A stretch of DNA of 56,747 bases from assembly GCA_018971525.1 (NCBI GenBank), contig JAGXAR010000022.1:1-56747 (forward strand), given 5' to 3'. Shown here one piece after another: positions 37,200 to 45,903 of the stretch; the first letter of the stretch is position 1, and the number at the start of each line of letters is the position of its first letter. Position numbers and translations under genes: made by a program. The notes beneath the pieces were generated by a model that had not been told where the DNA came from, searched no databases, and saw only the letters and a program-made list of their open reading frames with translations. The stretch is from Nitrospirota bacterium. Its GTDB lineage: Bacteria; Nitrospirota; Nitrospiria; Nitrospirales; Nitrospiraceae.

Positions 37200-37700
37200 T
37201 TACATCCGAAGTGTATATTTCAACTCCAGGCCCACCGTGATCCCTTCTCGCTGGATGAAGCCGGCTTCTGTTTGAATCGCGTAGCGGACCGCTTCCGGAG
37301 CGGAACTATACTTGGGGCAGTCATCTGCCCGGCAGGGAGCGACATTTTCCTTGAGCCCAACAATATGATGGCTTTCATCAATCCACATCATGTCGACTGG
37401 AAACCGATACTCCTTGGTCCAGACGTGGTTCTGGCCGGTCGACTCGAAGATATAAAGCATTCCACCATTCAGTGGCAACGTCTCGCGAAAGGCCAGACCG
37501 AAGAGCAGCTTCTCTGGCGTATCCGCCACTTCCGTTTCGAGCTCACGTCCATTCGGGAAAGAGACGATGATGATGGTCTCGTCTTTGCGATCGATGAAAA
37601 AGAACGAGGCACTCATCAAGAAAACCGCCATGAGGACGAGCGTGATGATACGCTTCTTTTTTTGGTCCCGATCGCTCACCGGTAAGATGCCCATAGACAT
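37200..37700 (-). CDS. membrane-anchored DUF192 protein
   Basis: 166 residues with a basic N-terminus, one membrane helix (IITLVLMAVFLMSASFFFI, about 18-36) and a DUF192 domain (VADTPEKLLFGLAFRETLPLNGGMLYIF, then HVWTKEYRFPVDMMWIDESHHIVGLKENVAPC). The domain is common in bacteria and archaea but has no settled function. The anchor suggests a periplasmic location. Two cysteines (APCRADDCPKY) may form a disulphide. First gene of a minus-strand run with the Rieske protein. Confidence 0.88.
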   Translation of the reverse strand: MSMGILPVSDRDQKKKRIITLVLMAVFLMSASFFFIDRKDETIIIVSFPNGRELETEVADTPEKLLFGLAFRETLPLNGGMLYIFESTGQNHVWTKEYRFPVDMMWIDESHHIVGLKENVAPCRADDCPKYSSAPEAVRYAIQTEAGFIQREGITVGLELKYTLRM

Positions 37701-37906
37701 TCCATGTCACGGATCGTTACGACTCCCTGGGCCCAAAGGCCCATCAACACAGGGAATCTAGGCCTTCTGAGCAGGTGCCGTTCTGTTGACTTGGAAAAGA
37801 GCGGCAGACTAGAATGGCGTTCACGTCGCGGCAGGCATCATGTCGTGACGGGGCGGACTTGTCAACCGTGCGTGTCTCTATTTGTAGTGAGAAGGAGGCG
37901 AGGGTC

Positions 37907-38254
37907 ATGGCGCTGCTGATTACCGATGAATGTATCTCCTGTGGAGCCTGCCTGCCCGAATGTCCGAACGAGGCGATTTTTGAAACTCGCAGCGACGCGG
38001 AAACGAAGGGCAACCATGTCGGCGACGGCCAGGGAGTCGGCGATAGTATTTATGTGATTACGCACGACCGCTGCACTGAGTGCGTCGGACACTTCGACGA
38101 ACCACAGTGCGCCGCCGTTTGCCCAGTCGACAATTGCTGCATTGCAGATCCGGCGTATCCGGAGACGACGGAAGTCCTGCTTGAAAAAGCGAAGACGCTC
38201 AACCCGGATAAGACGATCGATGCGGCGAAAGTCTGGAGCGGCGTGCGCAACTAA
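37907..38254 (+). CDS. 2[4Fe-4S] ferredoxin, Alvin type
   Basis: 115 residues from the ATG at 37907 (GGAGGCGAGG upstream; earlier in-frame ATG unsupported). Cluster I ligands C9-C12-C15-C19 (ECISCGACLPECP); cluster II C56-C59-C68-C72 with an eight-residue gap between the second and third cysteines (CTECVGHFDEPQC), the hallmark of Allochromatium-type ferredoxins such as YfhL. Unusually, about 20 Gly/Asp-rich residues (ETKGNHVGDGQGVGD) separate the two motifs. Such low-potential proteins could serve ferredoxin-dependent carbon fixation, but that is inference. Own transcription unit, ended by a strong terminator. Confidence 0.93.
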   Translation: MALLITDECISCGACLPECPNEAIFETRSDAETKGNHVGDGQGVGDSIYVITHDRCTECVGHFDEPQCAAVCPVDNCCIADPAYPETTEVLLEKAKTLNPDKTIDAAKVWSGVRN

Positions 38255-38277
38255 TCATCGCTCGTGGCTCAACAACG

Positions 38278-38320
38278 AAGGCCCTGCTTTTCTCGTGAGA
38301 AGCAGGGCCTTCCTGTTTTT
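38278..38320 (+). terminator. Rho-independent terminator after the ferredoxin gene
   Basis: Stem AAGGCCCTGCTT / AAGCAGGGCCTT (38278-38311) with a ten-base loop, then CCTGTTTTT. A strong terminator. Confidence 0.9.
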
Positions 38321-38332
38321 CCCTATGACTTT

Positions 38333-38440
38333 ATAACAGCCAACTCCTAGATTTCCCTCCCCTGCCAGGAGTAGAGTTATTTATGACGTGCTGAATGACG
38401 GTCCGGCTTCCTGTCTTCTCACGGAAGCCGCCGGTGTTTT
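38333..38440 (+). promoter_or_regulatory. two stem-loops upstream of the small exported gene
   Basis: First structure: outer stem ATAAC / GTTAT (38333-38337 with 38376-38380) and inner ACTCCT / AGGAGT (38343-38348 with 38367-38372). Second: CGGCTTCC / GGAAGCCG (38404-38411 with 38423-38430) followed by TTTT at 38437-38440, like a terminator. Together they could be a leader with an attenuator or a small RNA ending 25 bases before the gene at 38466. No clear promoter was found. Confidence 0.4.
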
Positions 38441-38465
38441 CTCTCCACTAGCACGGAGGTGAAGC

Positions 38466-38798
38466 ATGCAGCATCGATGGGTCATCATGGGCGTGCTCTG
38501 CGGAATCCTCACCCTACCTGCGTTAGGCCAGGCCAGTAGCGGCGACGTGGTAACCATCATTGAAACGTTTGTGGTTCGTCAGTTTCCCGATGCAGCCAGT
38601 CACTATTGGGTAATCAACGAGACTCAGTGGGACGGGGATGAAATGATCGTTGATATGCACACCATTGTGAATGAGCGGCGTGAGACGATACCAACCTTGA
38701 GCCATTTCTTGCTGTTGATCGTGGCAGGAGAACTCAGAGGGGCACAAAACATTCCGCTTGAAGCAGGGGAAGACTGTCAAGCTGAAGAAGAGGCCTAG
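38466..38798 (+). CDS. small exported protein of unknown function
   Basis: 110 residues with a perfect ribosome site (GGAGGTGAAGC before the ATG). A signal peptide (WVIMGVLCGILTLPALGQA, cleavage near residue 23) leads into a single mature domain of about 85 residues: a helix (VVTIIETFVVRQFPDA), then strands (WDGDEMIVDMHTIV) and a long helix-turn region. I do not recognise the family. It is isolated by terminators on both sides and has a structured leader, suggesting independent control. Confidence 0.75.
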   Translation: MQHRWVIMGVLCGILTLPALGQASSGDVVTIIETFVVRQFPDAASHYWVINETQWDGDEMIVDMHTIVNERRETIPTLSHFLLLIVAGELRGAQNIPLEAGEDCQAEEEA

Positions 38799-38819
38799 AG
38801 ACAAAGAGAGTCTGGAAAC

Positions 38820-38857
38820 ATAACGCCCCCGTCACTGAAAAGCGACGGGGGCGTTAT
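38820..38857. terminator. bidirectional terminator
   Basis: Stem ATAACGCCCCCGTC / GACGGGGGCGTTAT with a ten-base loop, between the convergent exported protein (plus) and cupredoxin (minus) genes. Weak T tracts on both sides. Confidence 0.75.
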
Positions 38858-38884
38858 CAATTCACATACTCTCGTGCGATCAAG

Positions 38885-39364
38885 TTACTTGATCATGAGA
38901 AGTGTGCCGCCGACATGAGCAGGATGAAGGTGGCAGCGATACTTCAACGTGTTTCCTTGCGTCGCATAGAACAAATCGCTGGTGGGAATACCAATGAATT
39001 TCGTCTCCCCAGGCTTGAGTACCACCTTTGCATTCACCACCGTCGGCGCCGCTTGAGTCGTATTATCAGTCAACCAGAAGCCGTGCTCTGTCGAGGAATT
39101 GTTCGTGACTTTCAAGAGAACCGGGCGTCCGGGCCGTACCTTGAAATCGATCACGGTGACCGGCGGATACCAGGTCTTTATGCTGCCAAGTTCGAGGGCA
39201 TACAACTCAGCATCCACGTCCAATTCTTTGAACGACTGACCCACGACAGACCCAGTCTCCAAGTCTCCGACTTCGACTCCGCCTGCCTGGTGCGCAAACG
39301 CTGCAGACGCCCCAGCCACGACCATCACGAGGCCGAAGAAGACCCCTAACATCGTCTTGCCCAT
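38885..39364 (-). CDS. exported cupredoxin-domain protein
   Basis: 159 residues. Signal peptide (MLGVFFGLVMVVAGASAAFA, cleavage near residue 24), then a cupredoxin fold: FKVRPGRPVLLKVTNNSSTEHGF with candidate copper ligand H94, KPGETKFIGIPTSDLF, and the C-terminal YRCHLHPAHVGG with C144, H147 and M157. The usual order His...Cys...His...Met of a type I copper site is kept, although extra histidines (H145, H150) make the exact ligands uncertain. It probably carries electrons or copper in the periplasm. AAGGAGG precedes the ATG; 260 gene-free bases upstream may hold its promoter (TTGGCG and TAATCA with a 17-base spacer, weak). Confidence 0.88.
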   Translation of the reverse strand: MGKTMLGVFFGLVMVVAGASAAFAHQAGGVEVGDLETGSVVGQSFKELDVDAELYALELGSIKTWYPPVTVIDFKVRPGRPVLLKVTNNSSTEHGFWLTDNTTQAAPTVVNAKVVLKPGETKFIGIPTSDLFYATQGNTLKYRCHLHPAHVGGTLLMIK

Positions 39365-39624
39365 GACCTACCTCCTTAAGAAAGAAGAAGAGATGTGATT
39401 AGGTTGGTAAATAACTACCGCCAAGCCCTGGGAGCCTTGACCTTGCTGACAACTACTTCTCTGCCTGTGCCAATCATATCGTAGCAGCATGTATTCTCTT
39501 CGAGAGGCAACCTTATAGCACAGCGACGAAAACGGAAGCAAGAACGTTAATCTAGCCCTTTCCCGAAGTCTGCCTTCCATGCAGACGCTCGCATCAACAA
39601 GCTAGTCACAATCATTTCAATAAC

Positions 39625-41196
39625 TTAGCGCTTGACCCCTGGCTCAGGCTCCGTCTCCTGGACCGTGGACCCGATCAAGAGATCATATGGCGCATAGTCG
39701 TCGGTTAACACGACGCCTGCTTCCCAGGGCTGCTTGCGATGGGTAGTCAACAGAGCAATGGCCTCGGAAGGAAGACGCTGTTGCTCAACCAATCTATTTA
39801 CCTGATCCACAATGGTGGTGAGCGTGTGTTGCTCAAGCGGTGCGCCGGCAAAAAAAATCAAATTCTCCGATCGCGTCTGAGCGGGCTTCCATGGCCCCTT
39901 GACCGCGAAAGACTCCACGTTGGGAAACGACCGTCTCATCGTCTGCACGACCGCATTGGCCCGTAAAAGATCTCCACCCTCACCCGACGACGCGAGATTG
40001 ACCGCGAGAACTCCATTCGGCGTCAGATGGGCACGCAACTCAGAGAAAAACTCTGTCGTGGTCAGATGAAACGGAACCATGTGGCGGGCAAACGCATCGA
40101 CCCAAATGAGATCGTACGTCCGCTCCGTGGAATTCAGAAAAACCCGGGCGTCTCGAACATACACATGATGCCGGGGAGGCGGCTGATAGGAGAAATATTC
40201 TTCGGCCATGCGGACGACGACGGGATCGAACTCGACCACGTCCAGCTCGAGTTCAGGCCATCGATGGGCGAGCCATTTCGCCAGCGACCCGCCTCCGTGC
40301 CCAAGGATCAGACCTCGTTTCGGCTCGGACACCAAAGCCAGCGATGCGACCATCAATTGACTATAGGGGAGAAACAGGGAGACAGGATCCGCTTTCCACA
40401 TAACCGCATGGAAGGTCCGGTCCAAAACGAGGTAGCGGAAAAGATCGTCATCACGAATTCGTACTTGTTGGTAGGGGCTATCTTCCTGATAGACCGGAGC
40501 CTTCAACATCTGGATCGGAGACAAGGCACCGGCCCCCAGGCCTCCGACGCATAGGAAGAGCAGGCCGATCACCAGCGGCCTTGTGGTCGTCCCCCTTATC
40601 AACCACCAGAGACCAAGCCCCGCTTGAATGGCGCCGAGCCACGCGACAAGCGCCTGGCTGCCGATCCAGGACAGAAAGAAAAAGGCCGTCCCCCATGTTC
40701 CCACTAAACTCCCCATGGTCGAGAGCGCGATCATGCGGCCGGTATGCCGGCCGAGATACTCAAGGTCTGACACGGCCAATCGCAACATGGCCGGCAGCAC
40801 GCCGCTTAGGCCAAAGGCCGGCGGTCCCAGGAGCAGCGCCGCGGCGATACAAGGCCCCCACCGTGGATCCTCGATTATCCCTGCCACCTTAAAGAGCACC
40901 GGCTGGCCAAGCCACGCGATCAGAAACGTCCAACATCCAGAGAACAGCAACAGGCCCGCCAGCACCTGTGCGCCTGGGTACCGGTCGGAGACCCAGCCGC
41001 CAAAGGCATACCCGCCACTCATGGCGGCAAGAATCACTCCGATCAATGCGCCCCAGACAAACAGGGAGTTTCCGAACACGGGAGCCAAAAGCCGGCTTCC
41101 CAAAATTTCGAGCGCCATGACCACCGCTCCAGTCACCAGCGCCGTCATCAGAAGAAACCAGCGAGGGGTATGAGTCGACCGGTTCACAAACATCAT
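39625..41196 (-). CDS. fused multi-span membrane protein with spermidine-synthase-like domain
   Basis: 523 residues. The first 230 form about six to seven membrane helices (VTGAVVMALEILGSRLLAP onwards), the rest a soluble methyltransferase-fold domain like spermidine synthase (LILGHGGGSLAKWLAHRW, DVVEFDPVVVRMAEEYF, YDLIWVDAFARHMVPFHL). The family is usually named fused MFS/spermidine synthase. Polyamine synthase activity is unproven; the domain lacks obvious confirmation of substrate residues. It is 58 bases after the CBS-domain gene on the same strand, likely an operon. Confidence 0.85.
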   Translation of the reverse strand: MMFVNRSTHTPRWFLLMTALVTGAVVMALEILGSRLLAPVFGNSLFVWGALIGVILAAMSGGYAFGGWVSDRYPGAQVLAGLLLFSGCWTFLIAWLGQPVLFKVAGIIEDPRWGPCIAAALLLGPPAFGLSGVLPAMLRLAVSDLEYLGRHTGRMIALSTMGSLVGTWGTAFFFLSWIGSQALVAWLGAIQAGLGLWWLIRGTTTRPLVIGLLFLCVGGLGAGALSPIQMLKAPVYQEDSPYQQVRIRDDDLFRYLVLDRTFHAVMWKADPVSLFLPYSQLMVASLALVSEPKRGLILGHGGGSLAKWLAHRWPELELDVVEFDPVVVRMAEEYFSYQPPPRHHVYVRDARVFLNSTERTYDLIWVDAFARHMVPFHLTTTEFFSELRAHLTPNGVLAVNLASSGEGGDLLRANAVVQTMRRSFPNVESFAVKGPWKPAQTRSENLIFFAGAPLEQHTLTTIVDQVNRLVEQQRLPSEAIALLTTHRKQPWEAGVVLTDDYAPYDLLIGSTVQETEPEPGVKR

Positions 41197-41254
41197 GCGG
41201 AAATATCACACCTGGTAGGGAGACGATCCGGCACTGCCCCGCGCCACCGGTCGA

Positions 41255-41665
41255 TCACAGACCGCCCCAGTTTTTGAAGTAGCGTAAAAGATCGCGGACG
41301 GAGATGATCCCGACGATCTGTCCCTCGTCGGAAACCGCCAGATGCCGAATCCCATGTTCCGCCATTTTATCACTCGCCTCGTGAGCCGAACTCGCACTAT
41401 CGATCGACAACAGCGGCCTGCTCATGACGGCACGGACCAATGTCTCTTGTGCCGGACGCGTTTCGGCCATCCCCTTGCGAACCAAGTCCGATTCGCTGAC
41501 TAGCCCACTGTAGTAGTCACCCTCCTGCACCAGCAATGCGCCGACCTTCGCGTCACGCATCAGCCGGGCTGCCTCCAGCAGTGTCGCGTCCGGACTGATC
41601 GTGCACAATGTCCGGCACATCATGACGGCGAGAGGTCGCTGAAGGGGTCCACTTTGAATCGCCAT
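41255..41665 (-). CDS. CBS-domain pair protein
   Basis: 136 residues from the ATG at 41665; a longer frame to 41848 would overlap ugd and is not conserved-looking. Two CBS motifs: LAVMMCRTLCTISPDATLLEAARLM...GALLVQ (about 12-60) and VRAVMSRPLLSIDSASSAHEA...GIRHLAVSDEGQIVGIISVRDLL (about 75-130). Such free CBS pairs bind adenine nucleotides and regulate partner proteins. The partner may be the membrane protein encoded next, but this is inference from position. Confidence 0.88.
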   Translation of the reverse strand: MAIQSGPLQRPLAVMMCRTLCTISPDATLLEAARLMRDAKVGALLVQEGDYYSGLVSESDLVRKGMAETRPAQETLVRAVMSRPLLSIDSASSAHEASDKMAEHGIRHLAVSDEGQIVGIISVRDLLRYFKNWGGL

Positions 41666-41774
41666 ACGACAGGATCCGTCCGATTGAAGGGGCAAATAGT
41701 ACTCAGCCCTCGTACACCTGTCAATGAGCGAATCAGGCGGCTCCAACCGATGAAAACGACTTTCTAGAACTTCG

Positions 41775-41803
41775 TTGCTCACCACCGATACCGTTGCTAT
41801 ACT
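41775..41803 (+). promoter_or_regulatory. predicted sigma-70 promoter for ugd
   Basis: TTGCTC (41775-41780), 17-base spacer, TATACT (41798-41803), about 40 bases before the ugd ATG. Lies between divergent ugd and the CBS gene. Confidence 0.55.
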
Positions 41804-41842
41804 CGGCGAAGTTCGTTCTTGGCTATAGGAGGACAGGAGCCC

Positions 41843-43171
41843 ATGCATATCAGTGTGATTGGAACCGGCTATGTCGGGTTGGTAACAGGAGCCTGCTTTT
41901 CTGAGTTCGGCGTCAACGTGACCTGCATGGATACCGACGCCAAACGGATCGCCAGGCTTGAGAAGGGCGATGTCCCCTTCTATGAGCCGGGGATCACGGA
42001 GCTCGTGGCCAAAGGAATTCGAGAGAACCGAATCAGCTTTACCACCGACGTCGCCAAAGCCGTCGACAAGGCCCTCGCCATCTTCATTGCGGTCGGAACC
42101 CCGCCGAAACCGGACGGATCAGCCGATCTGTCGTACGTAGAAGAAGTCGGCCGCGGCATCGCCAGAACCATGACCGGGTACAAGGTCATCGTCACCAAGT
42201 CGACTGTTCCGGTGGGGACCGGGGAAAAGCTGCGTGAGGTGATCAATGCCAATCAATCAGGCAAGTTCCGATTCGACATTGTCTCCAACCCGGAGTTTCT
42301 TCGTGAAGGGTCCGCCATCGAAGATTTCATGCGACCAAACCGGGTTGTCATCGGTGCGGACAGCGAGCAGGCAATTGCGATCATGAAGGACCTGTACCGG
42401 CCGCTGTACCTCCTTGAAACTCCATTCGTCGTAACGGACATCCCGACCGCCGAAATGATCAAGTACGCCTCCAACGCCTTCCTCGCCACCAAAATTTCGT
42501 TCATCAACGAAATCGCGACAGTCTGTGAACGGGTGGGCGCCGACGTGCAGATGGTTTCGAAAGGGATGGGGCTGGATAACCGGATTGGATCGAAGTTTCT
42601 CCATGCAGGACCGGGGTTCGGCGGATCGTGCTTCCCGAAAGATCTGGCCGCCCTCGTACAGACCGGGGAGCGAGTCGGCTACCCCATGCAGATCGCAAGC
42701 GCCGCCGCCCTCGTCAACGAACAGCAACGCGCCCGGATGGTTGAAAAGATCAAAGGGTCGGTCGGGGAACTGAAGGGGAAGACGTTCGGGATGTTGGGGT
42801 TGTCCTTCAAGCCCAATACGAACGACCTACGGGATGCGCCGGCCCTGGCCATCGCGCAGGAACTCATGAAACAGGGCGCCACGGTTCGCGTCTACGATCC
42901 CGCCGCGCTAGAAGAGGCCTGTCGTATGATCTCCGGCCTCATCCCCTGCAAGGATGCCTATGAAACCGCAGAAGGGGCGGACGCGTTGATCCTCATGACC
43001 GAATGGAACCAGTTCCGAACCCTCGATTTCGACAGACTGAAAGCTCTCTTACGCCAGCCCATCTTCTTCGACTTGCGCAATGTCTACGAGTCCGACCGGG
43101 TCGCAGCCTTTGGCTTCCGGCACATTTCTGTCGGGAGGCCGAGCAAGGCTCCTTCCCCAGCCTCCTCATAA
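41843..43171 (+). CDS. ugd: UDP-glucose 6-dehydrogenase
   Basis: 442 residues from the ATG at 41843 (AGGAG upstream; longer frame rejected). NAD-binding ISVIGTGYVGLVTGACF, GTPPKPDGSADLSYV, SNPEFLREGSAIEDF and the catalytic Cys near residue 263 in GFGGSCFPKDL are all present. It oxidises UDP-glucose to UDP-glucuronate for surface polysaccharides. No sugar transferases lie nearby. It converges with the HEAT-repeat operon; only nine bases separate the two ends. Confidence 0.96.
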   Translation: MHISVIGTGYVGLVTGACFSEFGVNVTCMDTDAKRIARLEKGDVPFYEPGITELVAKGIRENRISFTTDVAKAVDKALAIFIAVGTPPKPDGSADLSYVEEVGRGIARTMTGYKVIVTKSTVPVGTGEKLREVINANQSGKFRFDIVSNPEFLREGSAIEDFMRPNRVVIGADSEQAIAIMKDLYRPLYLLETPFVVTDIPTAEMIKYASNAFLATKISFINEIATVCERVGADVQMVSKGMGLDNRIGSKFLHAGPGFGGSCFPKDLAALVQTGERVGYPMQIASAAALVNEQQRARMVEKIKGSVGELKGKTFGMLGLSFKPNTNDLRDAPALAIAQELMKQGATVRVYDPAALEEACRMISGLIPCKDAYETAEGADALILMTEWNQFRTLDFDRLKALLRQPIFFDLRNVYESDRVAAFGFRHISVGRPSKAPSPASS

Positions 43172-43180
43172 CCACCGAAG

Positions 43181-43888
43181 TTACGTGAGTCGCGGCGCCT
43201 CGGTCTTGGTCTCATCTTTGACTTTCGGTTTGTAGCCCATCCGGTCCAACACCTTCATCACCCGTGTCTTCAGACGGTCATCGGCATCGGCGAGTGCCGT
43301 GGCCAAGGGCTCGACGGCAGGCTTTCCGATTTTACGGATGATTTCCGTCACGGACTGTCTGACCTCATCCTCCTCCGACACCAGCAAGGGCACGAGCGAT
43401 GACACCGCCGGGCCGCCGATCTTAATCAACGAGTCATAAGCACGCTGCCGGACATCCCCGACTTCATCCGCCAATGCATCGACCAACGGCCGCACGGCTC
43501 GAATTTCTTTTAGTTCACCCAAGACCTCAGCAGCATATTTTCGGTTGAGCCAGTGGCTGTCCTTGAGATCCAAGAGCATCGCGTCAGCGCGCGCCGCATT
43601 GGGATCCTTTGCACGAATCCGGAAGCTTTTGGCGATCCGTCGCCCCCCTTCTTCGACGACGCGGATCGTGGCACCATCTCCCACCTTGAGCTGCTTCAGC
43701 TCTTCAAGCGCCTCGTCATCAACGTCCAATACGACTGTCTTACCATCGTAGGCCAACAGTTCGACTTCGAGTTGTTTCGCCTCAGGATTCACCGCGACAA
43801 CTCGTTCCGTGACGAGATTGAATCCATCCTTCTTTGCGCCGCCCTTCGGACCGATCTGAATTAACTTTGGAGGAGCTTCATCCGCCAT
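43181..43888 (-). CDS. HEAT-repeat protein with N-terminal beta domain
   Basis: 235 residues. Residues about 25-95 form a small beta-rich domain (VVAVNPEAKQLEVELLAYDGK, then LKVGDGATIRVVEEGGRRIAKSF) like DUF1344/CusF-type modules. After it come about four HEAT repeats (WLNRKYAAEVLGELKEIRAV, VGDVRQRAYDSLIKIGG and others), and the end VLDRMGYKPKV shares the LxxxGW/YxP-type motif found in three neighbouring proteins. No signal peptide. Last gene of the HEAT operon, 29 bases after the previous one. Function unknown; HEAT repeats usually bind other proteins. Confidence 0.8.
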   Translation of the reverse strand: MADEAPPKLIQIGPKGGAKKDGFNLVTERVVAVNPEAKQLEVELLAYDGKTVVLDVDDEALEELKQLKVGDGATIRVVEEGGRRIAKSFRIRAKDPNAARADAMLLDLKDSHWLNRKYAAEVLGELKEIRAVRPLVDALADEVGDVRQRAYDSLIKIGGPAVSSLVPLLVSEEDEVRQSVTEIIRKIGKPAVEPLATALADADDRLKTRVMKVLDRMGYKPKVKDETKTEAPRLT

Positions 43889-43917
43889 GATGTGTATCCT
43901 TTACATCGAAATAAAGA

Positions 43918-44682
43918 TTACGGCTTCGCTTTCCATCCGAGACTTGCCAACACACCTTCTACCGTTTCCTGCACCATCGTATTCTCATCTTCGAGCAGCG
44001 GAAGCAAGGGGTCGATGGCCTCCTTCGCCCCGAGCCGCGCGAGCGACTCCGCCGCATTCCGCCGTACGAGCCAGTCTTCATCCTTGAGCGATTCGATCAA
44101 TGGGCCGGCTCCTCGGACATCGCCGATCTTGCCCAAAGCTTCGGCCGCATGGCGACGCACCATCCAATTATTCCCCAGCAGTCCATCGATCAAGGCATCC
44201 ACAGCCCGCGCATCGCCAATCTTTTTCAGCACGCGCGCCACGTCTTCGCGCACGGTGTTATCGGTCAGGGCCTCGATCAAGCCGGGCACCGCGCGCGCAT
44301 CGCCGATACGCTCAAGGGCCCACACGGCAGCGGTCCGCACCGCGCCATCTTTGTCCTTGAGCGCCCTCACGAGGGGATCAATGCCCCGAGGATCCTTCAG
44401 CTTCCCCAATCCCGACGCCGCCTGCTCGCGAATCGCCCATTCATCGTCCTCCAAGGCTTCGATCAACGGATCGACGACCGACGGACCGATCCTCACAATG
44501 GCGCTGGTCGCCGCTTCCCGAATCAGGACATCTTCATCCGCCATAAGCCCGATCAGCGGCCCCACCGCCTCCTCACCCACCTGACTCAAACTGGCAATCG
44601 CATGATCGCGGAGCGCCTCATTGTCGTCCCGCAGGGCCCCGATCAGTTGTTCGATCCGTTCAGCCTGCACATCGTCACTCAT
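43918..44682 (-). CDS. HEAT-repeat protein
   Basis: 254 residues made almost wholly of about eight PBS-lyase/EZ-type HEAT repeats of roughly 31 residues (for example EDDEWAIREQAASGLGKL, KDKDGAVRTAAVWALERIG, KDEDWLVRRNAAESLARLG). Ends VLASLGWKAKP, the shared C-terminal motif. Cytoplasmic, acidic. Its ATG overlaps the stop of the preceding HEAT gene by eight bases, so they are translationally coupled. No catalytic domain is seen; a scaffold role is inference. Confidence 0.85.
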   Translation of the reverse strand: MSDDVQAERIEQLIGALRDDNEALRDHAIASLSQVGEEAVGPLIGLMADEDVLIREAATSAIVRIGPSVVDPLIEALEDDEWAIREQAASGLGKLKDPRGIDPLVRALKDKDGAVRTAAVWALERIGDARAVPGLIEALTDNTVREDVARVLKKIGDARAVDALIDGLLGNNWMVRRHAAEALGKIGDVRGAGPLIESLKDEDWLVRRNAAESLARLGAKEAIDPLLPLLEDENTMVQETVEGVLASLGWKAKP

Positions 44683-45775
44683 CTTCGTCCTGCCCTCCCT
44701 GACTCCCGACAGGCGTCCCGTCGAGCGCCTCCAGTTTGTCAGCGATCAACCCGGAGTTGTACGCGACCAGGCCGTCTCGGTCCGTCCTCAACCGATCGAA
44801 CAGCTCTTTGTACGGCCGCAACACGTCCACATCTTTCACTTTGGCCAAGGCTTCCATGGCATAGACCCTCAAGGGGCGAATCGGAATGGCCTCGATATAG
44901 AGTTGGGCGGGTCGGGCATCGCCGATCAACCCCAATGATTTCATCGCCAGCTCTTTGACTCCCGTATCTTTATCGACCCGCAGCCGCTGCATCAAGGGCT
45001 CGACCGCACGTACATCGCCGATCTTCCCCAGCAAATCGGCAGCCGCTTCACGTACCAGCCAATCGTCGTCTTCCAGATACTCGATCAAAATCTCCACGCT
45101 CGGACGCCCGATGGCCAGAAGTTTGATCACGGTGCTCATGCGAGCCTCTTCCCGTTCGCTCAACTCCTCAATCGCGCGAAGCGCATCAAACACCTCGTCG
45201 ATGCGCTCACGAATCGCACTCAGTTTTTTAAGGGTCTGCACGGCAATGTCGCGAACGGCTGCCTGCCCCATCGCATTGATCAACGCGTCCGCCGAACGGG
45301 GATCGAGCAGATGGTCCAGCATCTTGGCAGCCATGACCTGCGCTTCTGGGTCCTGGTGGGTCAACATCTCGCAGAGTGGCGCGATCGCGTTCGGTATGAC
45401 CCCCAACAACTGCGAAGCCGCCACGCGAATCTCCTCGTCCTTCGATGTGTAGAGCAGCGAGGCCAGCGCCGCTGCGGTCGCCTCATCAAGGACCCCCGCC
45501 ATGTGCTCTAAGGCTGACGCGCCGGCCTTGCGGACAGCCTCATCCTCATCGCGGAGTAAGCCGACCAACGGCACGCCGCATTGAGGATCGTTCACCCGCG
45601 CCAGCATGGCCGCCGCCTCGGCTTTCAACGACGGGGAGCCGGTCTCCAAGACCTGCACCAACGCCTGCACCGCGCGCGGCCCGCCCGACAGGCAGGCTGC
45701 CGTCGCCCGCATCCGTCGCCAGTCCTCTTCATGGACGAGCTCGGAGACCAACGTTTCAATACTTTCCTTTGCCAT
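44675..45775 (-). CDS. HEAT-repeat protein
   Basis: 366 residues, around ten HEAT repeats (VLETGSPSLKAEAAAMLARV, LRDEDEAVRKAGASALEHM, LEDDDWLVREAAADLLGKIG). In the middle (about 195-225) a more charged helical segment (RERIDEVFDALRAIEELSEREEA) interrupts the array. The C-terminus differs from its neighbours: it ends in an acidic tail (GGQDEDE). No strong ribosome site precedes the ATG, and 167 bases separate it from the gene upstream, which include a degenerate copy of the intergenic repeat seen at 52080 and 53637. Confidence 0.82.
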   Translation of the reverse strand: MAKESIETLVSELVHEEDWRRMRATAACLSGGPRAVQALVQVLETGSPSLKAEAAAMLARVNDPQCGVPLVGLLRDEDEAVRKAGASALEHMAGVLDEATAAALASLLYTSKDEEIRVAASQLLGVIPNAIAPLCEMLTHQDPEAQVMAAKMLDHLLDPRSADALINAMGQAAVRDIAVQTLKKLSAIRERIDEVFDALRAIEELSEREEARMSTVIKLLAIGRPSVEILIEYLEDDDWLVREAAADLLGKIGDVRAVEPLMQRLRVDKDTGVKELAMKSLGLIGDARPAQLYIEAIPIRPLRVYAMEALAKVKDVDVLRPYKELFDRLRTDRDGLVAYNSGLIADKLEALDGTPVGSQGGQDEDE

Positions 45776-45903
45776 GGAGCAATTCCGTCACCCGAACAAC
45801 CTGCGCCTAGCAGGCTGGCGAACAACTATGAGGATAAGCCCTCTCAGCCAGTCACCACAACCTCTCGCATGACCGGCAGGATGTGGATCATGGTCTTCCA
45901 GCA

